From: Leptospiraceae bacterium
Lineage (GTDB): Bacteria > Spirochaetota > Leptospiria > Leptospirales > Leptospiraceae
Assembly (NCBI GenBank): GCA_016708435.1
Contig: JADJFV010000004.1
Span: 1-64,000, forward strand
Reading direction: 5' to 3'
DNA: 64,000 nt
Shown: positions 55,790 to 64,000 of the stretch, in pieces
Numbering within the stretch: the first letter of the stretch is position 1
Layout: every line of letters starts with the position of its first letter
Program-made: the position numbers and the translations under genes
Notes under the pieces: generated by a model
Database searches by the model: none
What the model was told of the DNA's origin: nothing
The model's input: the letters and a program-made list of their open reading frames with translations, nothing else

Positions 55790-56866
55790 TTATAGAAGAG
55801 AATTGTATACTAAGATTGTTTTTTGAATTGTATTTTCAATTGAGAATGCTTTGACGCTTTCTTTATTTTTTTTACCGTATTCGGTTCTAAGTGTTGGATT
55901 GTCTATAAGTCGAGTGTAGTGTTCGGCTAATTTGGTGTAATCTCCGACGGATGCTAGTAAAGAGCCTTTTCCATCCTGGAGCATTTCTCCAATTCCTCCA
56001 CCGTTAGTCGCTACAATAGGAAGTTTATTTGCCATTGCATCTAATACAGAGGTTCCAAGTCCTTCTTCTTTAGATGTGAGGGTAAAAATATCAAACAGAG
56101 CGTAGAAATCTTTTATATCATTTCTGAATCCAGTAAAAATTACTTTGTCTTCAATCCCTAATTCTTTCGTCAGAGTCTTTAGCTTTGATTCTAACTCGCC
56201 GGCACCGACGATAAAGAAAATATAATTCTTTTCTGTTTGAATTCGAGGAACGGCTCGCAGTAAAGTCTCATGATCTTTGTGATCTACTAGTGCTGCAACA
56301 TTGCCAATGATTACAGTATCTTTAGAAAGTTGAAATTCTTGCAGCAACTTCTTCTTATCCCCTGGTTCCGCAAATTTAGTTAAGTCAATTCCACTATAAA
56401 CTGTGACTACCTTTTCTGGATCTACTCCGTCTTCAATCAATACTTCTTTGATTCGATTTGATACTGTGAGAAAGTAATCAATCTTTTGCGAATGGTATTT
56501 TTGTTTACTCAAAGGATTTTTATTGATATGAAAATCTACTCTTCTAGAGACTACAAGTTTTAATTGTGGTAAAAACACTTTTGTCATAAGACCTAGACCG
56601 TGAGCGGCGCCTGTGTGTGTATGAATCAGTTTTACGTTATTTTCCTTGACTATCTTCACAATTTTCCGTGCGGCTAAGAGATCATATTCTCCAAGCATAC
56701 GTATGGGAAAAAATGGAATTTTATTACCAATGCGTGACTCTAATTCTGAGCCGGGTTGACCGATTAGAATTTGAGGAATATTTTTCTCGGCAAGTCCATT
56801 AATGAGATAGTATAATTGCTGCTCTCCGCCACGCCAAGTTCTAGAATTGTTTAAATGAAGTATCAT
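55790..56866 (-). CDS. GT4-family glycosyltransferase
   Basis: 358 aa, GT-B fold. N-terminal RTWRGGEQQLYYLINGLAEK and KLIHTHTGAAHGLGLMTKVF; C-terminal donor domain with NVAALVDHKDHETLLRAVP, GFRNDIKDFYALFDIFTLTS and the EX7E region EEGLGTSVLDAMANKLPIVA, where Asp stands at the second acidic position, as in some subfamilies. Retaining transfer of a nucleotide-sugar to a lipid or glycan is expected. It lies five bases after the type III polyketide synthase gene, so it may decorate that enzyme's product; this is inference. LPS glycosylation is the alternative. Confidence 0.88.
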   Translation of the reverse strand: MILHLNNSRTWRGGEQQLYYLINGLAEKNIPQILIGQPGSELESRIGNKIPFFPIRMLGEYDLLAARKIVKIVKENNVKLIHTHTGAAHGLGLMTKVFLPQLKLVVSRRVDFHINKNPLSKQKYHSQKIDYFLTVSNRIKEVLIEDGVDPEKVVTVYSGIDLTKFAEPGDKKKLLQEFQLSKDTVIIGNVAALVDHKDHETLLRAVPRIQTEKNYIFFIVGAGELESKLKTLTKELGIEDKVIFTGFRNDIKDFYALFDIFTLTSKEEGLGTSVLDAMANKLPIVATNGGGIGEMLQDGKGSLLASVGDYTKLAEHYTRLIDNPTLRTEYGKKNKESVKAFSIENTIQKTILVYNSLL

Positions 56867-56871
56867 AGGTA

Positions 56872-57924
56872 TCAGGTTGTAGTAAATAAAATAATATCAG
56901 ACGAAAAGCCAGGACCCATCGCAGAGAATAATCCATGTTCTCCGCTGCTAAAATTCTGTTCTTTTAAGAATTCTTCTATTACAAAGAATATTGTAGGAGA
57001 AGAAATATTTCCATACTCTTGTAAGACTTTCAATGAGTAATAAAAATTATCTTCTCCTATTTCTAAAGCTTTGGAGAATGCTTCAATCACTTTAGCTCCG
57101 CCGGGATGGAATAGATGATGTTTAATATCTTCCTTATTGATTTTGTTTTGATTGATAAATTTCATATAGAACTCACGAAAGTTTTTTGCTATGAGTCCCG
57201 GAATGGATTTGTCGAATACTACTTGTAAGCCGTCCATTTCAATTTCCCATCCCATTACATCTAAAGAATCTCTCCACTTTCTAGAAGCATTTGTTTTGAT
57301 TTGAATAGATTTCTTTTTTTCTTTTCCAGAGACAATCATAGAGCTAGAGCCATCGGAGAATAGAGATAATGCGATAAGATTAGATTTTCTTTTATCAGCA
57401 GGGCGAAATGTAAGTGTGCAGGTTTCAACTGTAATAACTAAAATGTTTTTGTCCGGGTATAATGTAGAAAGTTCACCTGCACGTGCAATGCTATTTGCTC
57501 CACCCGCACAGCCTAATCCAATAATCGGTATTCGTTTCACATCAGTGGATAATCCAAGTAAGTCGATGAGTCTTGCATCAAGAGTGGGAGTAACAAATCC
57601 TGAGCTAGTTACAACGATTATAATATCAATTTCACTTGGAAGTAGGTTTGCTTTTTCAATGGCAAGGCGAGCCGATTTTTCTGCCATCTCCGTTGCATGG
57701 ATGACAAACAGTTCATTCTTGTCTTTGAAGGATTTTGTTTCCCCATACCAAGAAATATCTTTTAATACAGGTCTTGATTTTATTTTGGAATGCTCGAATA
57801 CTGGTAAGTATCTTTCTATGTCTAAGCTTGAGTTTTTGAAAATTGCTTTCGCAAATTCTCTAACTTCATCTTGTTTAACAGTGGTGGAGGGAGTTTCTCT
57901 TGCGACGGATTGGATGTAACTCAT
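56872..57924 (-). CDS. type III polyketide synthase (chalcone/stilbene synthase-like)
   Basis: 350 aa. Thiolase fold with the Cys-His-Asn triad of type III PKSs: C139 in IIGLGCAGGANSIAR, H273 in HHLFHPGGAKVIEAF, N306 in LQEYGNISSPTIFFVIEEFL. Downstream SLFSDGSSSMIVSG and the C-terminal GHG-type AMGPGFSSDIILF also fit. Bacterial members make alkylpyrones, alkylresorcinols or similar from fatty acyl and malonyl-CoA. KAS III is less likely because of the family phrases KIKSRP and GFVTPTLDARL. Tightly followed by a GT4 gene and polA. Confidence 0.88.
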   Translation of the reverse strand: MSYIQSVARETPSTTVKQDEVREFAKAIFKNSSLDIERYLPVFEHSKIKSRPVLKDISWYGETKSFKDKNELFVIHATEMAEKSARLAIEKANLLPSEIDIIIVVTSSGFVTPTLDARLIDLLGLSTDVKRIPIIGLGCAGGANSIARAGELSTLYPDKNILVITVETCTLTFRPADKRKSNLIALSLFSDGSSSMIVSGKEKKKSIQIKTNASRKWRDSLDVMGWEIEMDGLQVVFDKSIPGLIAKNFREFYMKFINQNKINKEDIKHHLFHPGGAKVIEAFSKALEIGEDNFYYSLKVLQEYGNISSPTIFFVIEEFLKEQNFSSGEHGLFSAMGPGFSSDIILFTTT

Positions 57925-57962
57925 ATGAATTACATGGAAAAATAGAATTCAAAAATTGAAAA

Positions 57963-58544
57963 TTAGTTTTTGTGTTTTGTCTCAGCGTTAAATTCTAATT
58001 CGACGATAGATCCGTTGATTTTATTGTCCAAGGGATTATCCGTGATAGTCTCGTTGTTATGGTAAAGAATTTTTACGGTATCCATGAGACTGCGAATAAT
58101 TTTAAGACCTTTGCCCATGTTTTTGTGTGGTTTGTCTATTCCGCCAAAGGGAAGTTTACCTGCACTGCTAGATTGATGCTGTTTTATATCGCCAAGATAG
58201 TTATCGAGGTTTCGAGGAGAAGGCTCATAGTCATCACTGACTGACTCGCTGATTTTCAAACCGCGTCCATAATCTAAAATGAGTAGAGTAAATTTGGCAT
58301 CTACAATCCGCCATCGGCAAATAATGGTTTCCTCACTATGATTGGATACGTTAGCTGTAATGGAATTTGTAAGAGCTTCATCAGCTGCAAGAACAATTTG
58401 CGAAATATCATCCTCGCCAAACCCATTCTGAGCTAAACTTACTCTTAGTTGTTTTCTGAACTGACGAACTGATTCCATGTCAGGAGGTAAAAACATGACA
58501 TAGGAGTTGTCTGCCATCTGAATGAATAAATCTTTTTCTGACAT
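57963..58544 (-). CDS. RsbW-like anti-sigma regulatory Ser/Thr kinase
   Basis: 193 aa, cytoplasmic. A HATPase_c_2 domain: QIVLAADEALTNSITANVSN (N box), LLILDYGRGLKIS (G1) and MGKGLKIIRSLMDTVKIL (G2). No phospho-His domain. Such kinases phosphorylate an STAS anti-anti-sigma protein and are reversed by SpoIIE-type phosphatases, three of which are encoded in this window. A 40-residue insert between G1 and G2 (DDYEPSPRNLDNYLGDIKQH) is longer than in RsbW. It is 38 bases upstream of the PKS gene on the same strand. Confidence 0.88.
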   Translation of the reverse strand: MSEKDLFIQMADNSYVMFLPPDMESVRQFRKQLRVSLAQNGFGEDDISQIVLAADEALTNSITANVSNHSEETIICRWRIVDAKFTLLILDYGRGLKISESVSDDYEPSPRNLDNYLGDIKQHQSSSAGKLPFGGIDKPHKNMGKGLKIIRSLMDTVKILYHNNETITDNPLDNKINGSIVELEFNAETKHKN

Positions 58545-58625
58545 AATTTATTGGTTAACTCTCATGTTCGCCGAATCTTTCATAAAAATATCTTAGTCAT
58601 GTATATAAGCAATATAATTTTTTTT

Positions 58626-59060
58626 TCAAGACCTTTTTTCTTTGTAATGCATTTCTATGTGTTTGATACCGGCGTCTAGGAAAATCTCTCCTCTGGCTTC
58701 AAAGCCAAGTCTTTCATAAAACTTTTGAGCTGCAATTTGAGCATACAAATAGACTTTTGAATCTAATTCATTCTTACATTTAGTCAATAAATTTTTTACT
58801 AACTCGGTTCCTAGTTTTTTCCCCCGATAATCACTTAACACTGAAAATCTTTCCAGTTTAATACCTTTTGGAGTAGAGCGCATTCGTGCAGTTCCCGCGG
58901 GAATCTCATCGAGAACTGCCAGGAAATGACGAGAGGTTGCTTCAAACTCATCATATTCCTCTTCAATTGGAACATTTTGTTCTAGAATGAATACTTCGCG
59001 TCGAATCGAAAAGGCAATAGCAAGTTCTTCTGGTGTATCGATTTCTTTTATATGTATCAT
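58626..59060 (-). CDS. GNAT-family N-acetyltransferase
   Basis: 144 aa, ElaA/YjcF-like. FSIRREVFILEQNVPIEEEY is the usual start of the group, HFLAVLDEIPAGTARMRSTP follows, and the acetyl-CoA loop is LSDYRGKKLGTELVKNLL (R-G-x-x-x-G). QIAAQKFYERLGFEARGEIF and the closing IKHIEMHYK complete the fold. The substrate is unknown. Its start overlaps the pyrD stop by four bases, so the two are co-translated. Confidence 0.92.
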   Translation of the reverse strand: MIHIKEIDTPEELAIAFSIRREVFILEQNVPIEEEYDEFEATSRHFLAVLDEIPAGTARMRSTPKGIKLERFSVLSDYRGKKLGTELVKNLLTKCKNELDSKVYLYAQIAAQKFYERLGFEARGEIFLDAGIKHIEMHYKEKRS

Positions 59061-60160
59061 GTTTTTACAAACTTTGCTTCAGAGCCAATTAATTCGGAAA
59101 TATGAACAACGCCCTGTCTTTTCATGAACTTATCGAGGTATTCCAAAATTGAGTAGGGTAGAAGGGGACCTTTGTAAATATAACCTGTATAGATTTGAAA
59201 CAGACTAGCACCCGCTTGGATTTTTTCGAGTGCGGCTTCTCCTGAATCAATTCCTCCGACACCAATGATTGGAATTCTACCTTTTAGTTTTTTAAAGGCA
59301 AGTCGAATTATATCTGTAGACCGCTTTCTTACCGGTGCTCCTGATATTCCTCCGTCTTCGACAGAATTATAACTAGAAAGTGATTTTTTGTCAATCGTTG
59401 TATTTGTGAGGATAACGCCAGCTAGCTTGAAATCAAGGATAATATCTAGTAACTCCTCAATCGCATGGTCATCTAAATCAGGGGCAAGCTTAATAAAGGT
59501 AGGAATTAAAAAATCTCCTCCGAGTCCTTTTTTGATTCCCTGTATCAAATTTATAAATGCATCTTTTTCTTGAAAACTTCTCAGCCCCGGTGTATTCGGG
59601 GAGCTAATATTGATTACACCGTAGTCACCTAAACTGGATAGCTTTTTAAATGTTCTGATATAATCGTCTACTGCATTCTCAATAGGGACTAATTTCGTTT
59701 TGCCGGCGTTGATTCCTCTTGGAATTGTTTTTATTTGTTTTTGAATCGTATCGTATGCTTTGTCTGAGCCGGGGTTATTAAATCCCATTCGATTCACTAG
59801 AGCAGAATCTTTTTCATAGCGAAAGATTCTTGGCTTAGGATTACCGGGTTGTTCTTCGCCTGTGATAGTGCCGATCTCTACATGTCCGAATCCAAGTTTA
59901 GCCAGGAAGGGATACAACTCTCCTGTCTTATCAAAACCCGCTCCCATTCCGAGAGGATTCTTGAAATTAATCCCAGCTACGTTTATTTGAAGGCGAGAAC
60001 TTTCGAAGGTTGTTAGTTTTTCTAGAATAGGAAAAACAAAGGGGAGAGAATTCGCGAATTGTAATAAGTTCTTGGATAGCTCATGTGCATTTTCTGGATT
60101 TAAACGAAAGAAAAATTGTTTGAGAGTAGTTTCATATATTAATTCTCTGGGGTTAAGCAT
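59057..60160 (-). CDS. pyrD: dihydroorotate dehydrogenase (quinone), class 2
   Basis: 367 aa. Membrane-associated FMN enzyme of pyrimidine synthesis. Class 2 is shown by the N-terminal helical extension (FFRLNPENAHELSKNLL) and catalytic Ser in INISSPNTPGLRSFQ. NPLGMGAGFDKTGELYPFL, RMGFNNPGSDKA, FIKLAPDLDDHAIEELL, GGISGAPVRKRSTDIIRLA and PIIGVGGIDSGEAALEKI are all present. It overlaps the downstream GNAT gene by four bases. Confidence 0.96.
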   Translation of the reverse strand: MLNPRELIYETTLKQFFFRLNPENAHELSKNLLQFANSLPFVFPILEKLTTFESSRLQINVAGINFKNPLGMGAGFDKTGELYPFLAKLGFGHVEIGTITGEEQPGNPKPRIFRYEKDSALVNRMGFNNPGSDKAYDTIQKQIKTIPRGINAGKTKLVPIENAVDDYIRTFKKLSSLGDYGVINISSPNTPGLRSFQEKDAFINLIQGIKKGLGGDFLIPTFIKLAPDLDDHAIEELLDIILDFKLAGVILTNTTIDKKSLSSYNSVEDGGISGAPVRKRSTDIIRLAFKKLKGRIPIIGVGGIDSGEAALEKIQAGASLFQIYTGYIYKGPLLPYSILEYLDKFMKRQGVVHISELIGSEAKFVKT

Positions 60161-60177
60161 TGTTTACTCCACCGATC

Positions 60178-60201
60178 GTAGATAAAGGTTTTTTTATCTA
60201 C
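60178..60201. terminator. hairpin between SpoIIE gene and pyrD
   Basis: GTAGATAAA, loop GGTTTT, TTTATCTAC: nine-base perfect stem 28 bases after the SpoIIE gene stop (minus strand) and 18 before the pyrD start. A likely terminator or attenuator. Confidence 0.55.
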
Positions 60202-60228
60202 AATTCTATCCAAGAGATTCTTGGAAAC

Positions 60229-61707
60229 TTATTTTTCTTCAAGCATTCTTTGTAATTCCTGTGCTTTTGCGTTTCCTGGTTCTAGATATAAGACATCAGA
60301 CAAAAGCTTGTTGGCGCGAGCTAAGTTCCCTGCTTTGCGGTTCAAGTCAGAGAGGTTTAATAGATTATTGATATTTCTTGGATCTCTTAGTTTTAAGCAT
60401 TCCCCATAATCCATTGCAAGAGATAGATTGCCAATGAATTTGTAAGCATAAGAAATTTTGAAAAAGTAATCGGAATCCATTGGGTTAAAGGATAGGTATT
60501 CTTCGCAAAGAGGGATAAAATTTTTATAATCCTTTTGTGTATAATAAATATCCAGTAGCTTATGAAAAACTTCTTTATCCTTCTTAATATTTAATGCTTT
60601 TTTATAAGATTCGATTGCATGACTTTGATCTTTTTTGTTTAATAGCAAATCACCATTATCCACAAAAGTATAAAAATCAGGATGAGTTTCTACAAGCGGC
60701 AAATCGTGATCTATATAGGCTAATTTAATCAGCGTATAATCATCAGTAAACTCTCCCATCTTTAAGATGGAATCTGTGATTCCTTTTAATTCTCCCTTTC
60801 CTGCTTCTACATGTTTTAGGAATTGATCCCCATCTTCATTGATATTTCGAATTCCCTCTGTGTCCATTCCCAGCATAATATCATCCCGACCATCAGAACC
60901 GATGATTATTGAATCTCCCGGATGCATTTGGAAAGTTTGAATAGTAAGACTTCCATCGAGTCCAAGCATTCCCACTTTATGTAAATACAATTGATGCTCT
61001 AAGAATTCTGCTTTTCCATCTCGATATAAAACTGTCCAGGGATGCTCTGCATTTAAGAAGAAAAGTCCCCCTGTGTTTTCTTCGATTAGCCCCATGACGA
61101 TAGATACAAGCATACTTCCATCGAAGGATGTGAATACGTTTTGTAATTCGATAAAGCAAATCTTGAGCCATTGTTCGGGGAATAATTCCATATTAGGTTT
61201 AAATATTTTTGTTCTTTCAATGATGGAACGAAATACAACGCCTAGAACTAATGCACCGCCGGCTCCTTGGATGGATTTGCCCATTGCATCTCCATTGATG
61301 AATACGCAATAGTTTTTTCCGCGGAGCTTAATGTTGTTGGCAATACACATATCACCCCCAATATCATACGTTTTATTTTTGAATTCGAAGGTTTTTTTCT
61401 GCTTAATAAAAAAATCAATTTTGATATGATTGCTAATAGCTTCATTGACCATGAGAGGTTTTATGAGAAGAGTCGTTAAGAAATAATCTCCATCTTGTTG
61501 TAGTTTTAGAGTTTGGACTTGAGTGAGAGTTTTTTGTAATTCGCGAGTTCTCTCTTCTACTTTTAATTCAAGGTTTGCGTTTAATTCTTCTACTTCATTG
61601 TGAACTCTTAAAAAACGATTGGCGAGGACAAATGCAATTCCAATTACAAAAGTAAAGAATCCATATTGAAGTAATGCGTGGTTCTGGATACTCTTGCTTA
61701 TCCCCAT
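60229..61707 (-). CDS. SpoIIE phosphatase with TPR tail (3' part of a frameshifted gene)
   Basis: 492 aa from the ATG at 61707, but probably the C-terminal part of a longer protein started at 62750 (see the next entry). One or two membrane segments (LLQYGFFTFVIGIAFVLANR), a coiled coil (VEELNANLELKVEERTRELQ), then the SpoIIE domain (YDIGGDMCIANNI, INGDAMGKSIQGAGGALVLG, IIGSDGRDDIMLG; about 95-330) and C-terminal TPRs (about 345-490). Very like the catalytic parts of the two phosphatases at 43-48 kb. A shortened protein from this ATG might still be active but would lack its sensor. Confidence 0.88.
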   Translation of the reverse strand: MGISKSIQNHALLQYGFFTFVIGIAFVLANRFLRVHNEVEELNANLELKVEERTRELQKTLTQVQTLKLQQDGDYFLTTLLIKPLMVNEAISNHIKIDFFIKQKKTFEFKNKTYDIGGDMCIANNIKLRGKNYCVFINGDAMGKSIQGAGGALVLGVVFRSIIERTKIFKPNMELFPEQWLKICFIELQNVFTSFDGSMLVSIVMGLIEENTGGLFFLNAEHPWTVLYRDGKAEFLEHQLYLHKVGMLGLDGSLTIQTFQMHPGDSIIIGSDGRDDIMLGMDTEGIRNINEDGDQFLKHVEAGKGELKGITDSILKMGEFTDDYTLIKLAYIDHDLPLVETHPDFYTFVDNGDLLLNKKDQSHAIESYKKALNIKKDKEVFHKLLDIYYTQKDYKNFIPLCEEYLSFNPMDSDYFFKISYAYKFIGNLSLAMDYGECLKLRDPRNINNLLNLSDLNRKAGNLARANKLLSDVLYLEPGNAKAQELQRMLEEK

Positions 61708-61745
61708 TGAGCCTAAGATGTCCCAAATTCCTGTCGAAACTAAAA

Positions 61746-62750
61746 TTATAAATCCGAAAAATAATCTCTTTGAGTCTTGATGCTTTTAACCATTGCCCAT
61801 ATCATCAAATAAATACTATATACAAAGGTAACGAGTGTAAACAATTGCCAAATGAGAAGCAGCTTGTAAGCAATCACAATTTCGACAAAGAACATTGGGA
61901 ATGCTAATAGTGTAATGAATCCAAATGTAAACTTAGTGGCTAATCCGTTTTTACCTTTCAGAAAGCATTCGAAGAAAGCCATTGAAAATGAAGTGATGTA
62001 GAAAAGGAAAATATATTCGAAACGAGTAATAAACATCGGATCTAAGCCAAGTTCGTAGATTGCGTTGCTACGTGTATAAATATAAATAGCAAGGGCTGTG
62101 CAAAAAGAAGCAAAGTAGAAATTGTATTTTTCTTTTGTTCTCTTTACAAACAATAGCATATGATAGAATCCAATGAACGCATAAAGAAATAATAACATGA
62201 GAGTTACGCGCTCTGAATTCTTGGCTATATGATTAGAAAGAAAATCAATAGAAGGATTCGAATCTCCATAAACGGCAATTTCTTCTCCTTGCACACCTTT
62301 CACAACGATGTAAATTTCATTTGTTCCTTTTTTAATTAAAGGAGTTGGAATTTTTGTGATTAAATGTCGATGAGACCCATGGCGAATTACTTTCTCGGAA
62401 TCAAATAAACCTTCCTCGGCAATTTTCTCTCCATTGAAAAAAATTTCGTATCCATTTGCAAGATAGGGTATCCAGATAGAAACACTTTCGGTTAATTGCG
62501 CGTAATCCGCATCAGTTACATTTACTTCTTTGAAAAAGCTTAAGACTAGAACTTTACTATCGCTGAGATTTTTTACTTCAGTAGATTTTACCGGTATATC
62601 TTTAAAATTCTGCCAGGAGGAAGGGTCTTTCTGATATTGCAAATCCTTACCTTCCTTTACAAACCAATTTTCTCGAATGGAAATTGGAAATGCGCTCAGT
62701 TGAATTTGAATAATTAAGAATACGAAGAGTAAGTATTTTGAAAAAAGCAT
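61746..62750 (-). CDS. 7TMR-DISM sensor part (5' part of the frameshifted SpoIIE gene)
   Basis: 334 aa. A signal peptide (1-19) leads to an extracellular 7TMR-DISMED/jelly-roll-like domain (about 25-175; SVSIWIPYLANGYEIFFNGE), then six membrane segments of the 7TMR-DISM type (about 185-330). The frame ends at RDYFSDL. One extra T in the T5 run (A5 at 61757-61761 on plus) would continue it as RDYFFGFIILVSTGIWDILG into the SpoIIE frame, giving an 840-aa receptor phosphatase, the same length as the dCache paralogues. So this is a one-base deletion, real or a sequencing error. Confidence 0.85.
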   Translation of the reverse strand: MLFSKYLLFVFLIIQIQLSAFPISIRENWFVKEGKDLQYQKDPSSWQNFKDIPVKSTEVKNLSDSKVLVLSFFKEVNVTDADYAQLTESVSIWIPYLANGYEIFFNGEKIAEEGLFDSEKVIRHGSHRHLITKIPTPLIKKGTNEIYIVVKGVQGEEIAVYGDSNPSIDFLSNHIAKNSERVTLMLLFLYAFIGFYHMLLFVKRTKEKYNFYFASFCTALAIYIYTRSNAIYELGLDPMFITRFEYIFLFYITSFSMAFFECFLKGKNGLATKFTFGFITLLAFPMFFVEIVIAYKLLLIWQLFTLVTFVYSIYLMIWAMVKSIKTQRDYFSDL

Positions 62751-62833
62751 CGTGATAGCATGGGCATTATTTTTATTAATTCAAGCAATTTTTTTTGAAA
62801 AAGAAATTTATTTACTCCATAATGCAATGATAG

Positions 62834-64000
62834 CTATTGCTTGAATATTTCAACTAATACTTCACCACTGAATTCCTTTAGGTCTACCTCACCCAAATAA
62901 ACGAAACTATTTTGAATAGATTTAACTGATATAAGATCAGTCTCTCCTAGTTTTTTGCCGGAGTCTTTGGCGCGAAGAACGCCTTTTAATTTGAGTCCGT
63001 CTTTATCGGAATTGTATATGATAGGATATTTAGAGGATTTCCAAAATTTCGGACTTTGGTCTCTGTTTTCTTTGGCAAGATTTACTGGTAAATTGTGATT
63101 AGTCTCAAGCTTACCATTTTTTTCTTTAACGATAAGATTGACACTTCCTTTTCCATGCAAAGTGATTGGAATGATTTTGTCTAAGGAAGAGTTCTTATCT
63201 AAAAGAAAGGTGAACGGATTATCGTAATTTAACGAAAGAAATGCGTTATTGCCGGCATCTAATTGATAAGATACTTCTTTGGGGGAATTGGTATTATTCG
63301 TAGCTTTCAAATGAAGTCTTCCACTGCCTGTTTCCGGCTCTATTAAGTCAAAAGAAATTCTATCCTTTTTTCTTTTAATCTCGTATTCAGTGGATACTTC
63401 TCTGCGCTCTCCTTGCTTGACTGGTTGTGGATTCCACCAGAGGAGAACTGCCGAGTCAGAAGAAGTAATAACATGCTTATTGGTAAAGTATTTCCAGTCA
63501 GTGGCAAAAGCTCTTTCCCAATTTACAAATGCAATTTGATCGGGTGGAGTATTGCCCTGTCCGATTAAGTGATTTCGAATGCCAATGCTAGAATCAGTGT
63601 CTGATTCGTATGTTTCCCAGTAACCGCTATTGAAGGGAGTGAACTTGAATTCATTGGAATAAATCTCCTTTTCGTTCGTGTTGTCGGTGCAAACCTTTAG
63701 CGGTATTCCATCATTAGCCTCAGTGCCAACATCAATTAGACTTCTAAAGCCAATATCAACAATTCGATTGGTTCTATTGATAGCACCGTAGGTAACAAAA
63801 AAAGAGCCATCCCGATTCTTTTTATTTTTTAATACCATAAAAATTTCAACGTCGGCTAATGGTATTTGTCCGGAGATGATAATGGAGCTATCTTCTATAT
63901 TCCACTCTGATTTAATATTTGTCAATTCATGAAATTTGAATACTTTATCTTCAAATTTGACAGTGAGATAAGAAGTGCCTGAGCCAATATTCTTGGATTG
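62834..64000 (-). CDS. hypothetical protein, partial (5' end beyond window)
   Basis: At least 389 codons, open to the window edge on the minus strand; the apparent TTG start at 63925 is internal because the frame goes on with clear coding sequence (SKNIGSGTSYLTVKFEDKVF). Beta-rich, soluble, probably exported: ITSSDSAVLLWWNPQPVKQG, DAGNNAFLSLNYDNPFTFLL, and a last domain LKLKGVLRAKDSGKKLGETD. Several segments look like carbohydrate-binding or Ig-like beta-sandwiches, but no family is recognised. Codon use matches its neighbours. 84 bases separate it from the 7TMR-DISM gene. Confidence 0.75.
   Translation of the reverse strand, partial: QSKNIGSGTSYLTVKFEDKVFKFHELTNIKSEWNIEDSSIIISGQIPLADVEIFMVLKNKKNRDGSFFVTYGAINRTNRIVDIGFRSLIDVGTEANDGIPLKVCTDNTNEKEIYSNEFKFTPFNSGYWETYESDTDSSIGIRNHLIGQGNTPPDQIAFVNWERAFATDWKYFTNKHVITSSDSAVLLWWNPQPVKQGERREVSTEYEIKRKKDRISFDLIEPETGSGRLHLKATNNTNSPKEVSYQLDAGNNAFLSLNYDNPFTFLLDKNSSLDKIIPITLHGKGSVNLIVKEKNGKLETNHNLPVNLAKENRDQSPKFWKSSKYPIIYNSDKDGLKLKGVLRAKDSGKKLGETDLISVKSIQNSFVYLGEVDLKEFSGEVLVEIFKQ

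Noticed and set aside
57416..57919. 167-codon plus-strand open frame
   Set aside because: Lies wholly antisense to the type III PKS gene, which has an intact catalytic triad; a shadow frame.
1..64000. tRNA, rRNA, riboswitch or CRISPR loci
   Set aside because: None recognised by eye on either strand; a covariance-model scan would be needed to exclude small RNAs.

Overview
The window looks like chromosomal DNA of a low-GC, Gram-negative spirochaete of the Leptospiraceae type. This is inferred from gene content: many small secreted lipoproteins with spirochaete-style lipoboxes, lpxD and lnt, a giant Ser/Thr kinase-AAA-histidine kinase, SpoIIE-type phosphatases with TPR tails, and He_PIG/NHL-type surface proteins. 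No rRNA, tRNA, CRISPR array, transposase or integrase gene was recognised.

Layout. (1) 1-4500 is a decayed zone. A thiamine-diphosphate (acetolactate-synthase-like) pseudogene is followed by a shredded MmeI-type restriction-modification gene, and that gene is bracketed by a 62-bp direct repeat made of the last codons of the first gene. (2) 4517-9966 (minus) is a compact six-gene operon: coiled-coil membrane protein, ABC-2 ATPase and permease, CPBP-family membrane protease, two lipoproteins. (3) 10261-17685 (plus) is a signalling block: REC-PAS-HATPase protein, a ~1795-aa kinase/AAA/histidine kinase carrying a one-base frameshift, and a lone receiver. (4) 17822-24157 holds housekeeping genes: YceI lipoprotein, lpxD, panB, lnt, gpmI. 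A 214-bp element with 17-bp inverted ends separates panB from lnt.

(5) 24158-32166 is an accessory island. Six copies, some partial, of one ~135-bp repeat lie in the same orientation, mostly just 3' of a minus-strand orphan gene (lipoproteins, a fused MNT-HEPN protein, unknowns). One plus-strand LRR gene and several gene stubs lie among them. It resembles a cassette array, but the repeat is not a convincing integron attC site and no integrase is present. (6) 32167-39984 holds bcp, pepA, an unusual alanine/sodium symporter-phosphatidylserine decarboxylase fusion, a DUF2281-like small gene with an overlapping membrane micro-ORF, an M23 lipoprotein and panE. (7) 40184-53012 holds an Ig-like surface lipoprotein, two tandem paralogous dCache-HAMP-SpoIIE-TPR phosphatases, an NHL lipoprotein, a lipocalin, a methyltransferase and ribF. 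(8) 53015-64000 (minus) holds polA, a GT4 glycosyltransferase and a type III polyketide synthase in one tight run, then an RsbW-like kinase, GNAT, pyrD, and a 7TMR-DISM-SpoIIE gene split by a frameshift. The window ends in a partial gene.

Themes: partner-switch signalling (three SpoIIE phosphatases, two HATPase proteins of the anti-sigma type), envelope biogenesis (lpxD, lnt, PSD fusion, PKS/GT), and mobile or decaying DNA. Two frameshifts fall in homopolymers of otherwise intact genes, so sequencing or assembly error must be excluded before calling them real.
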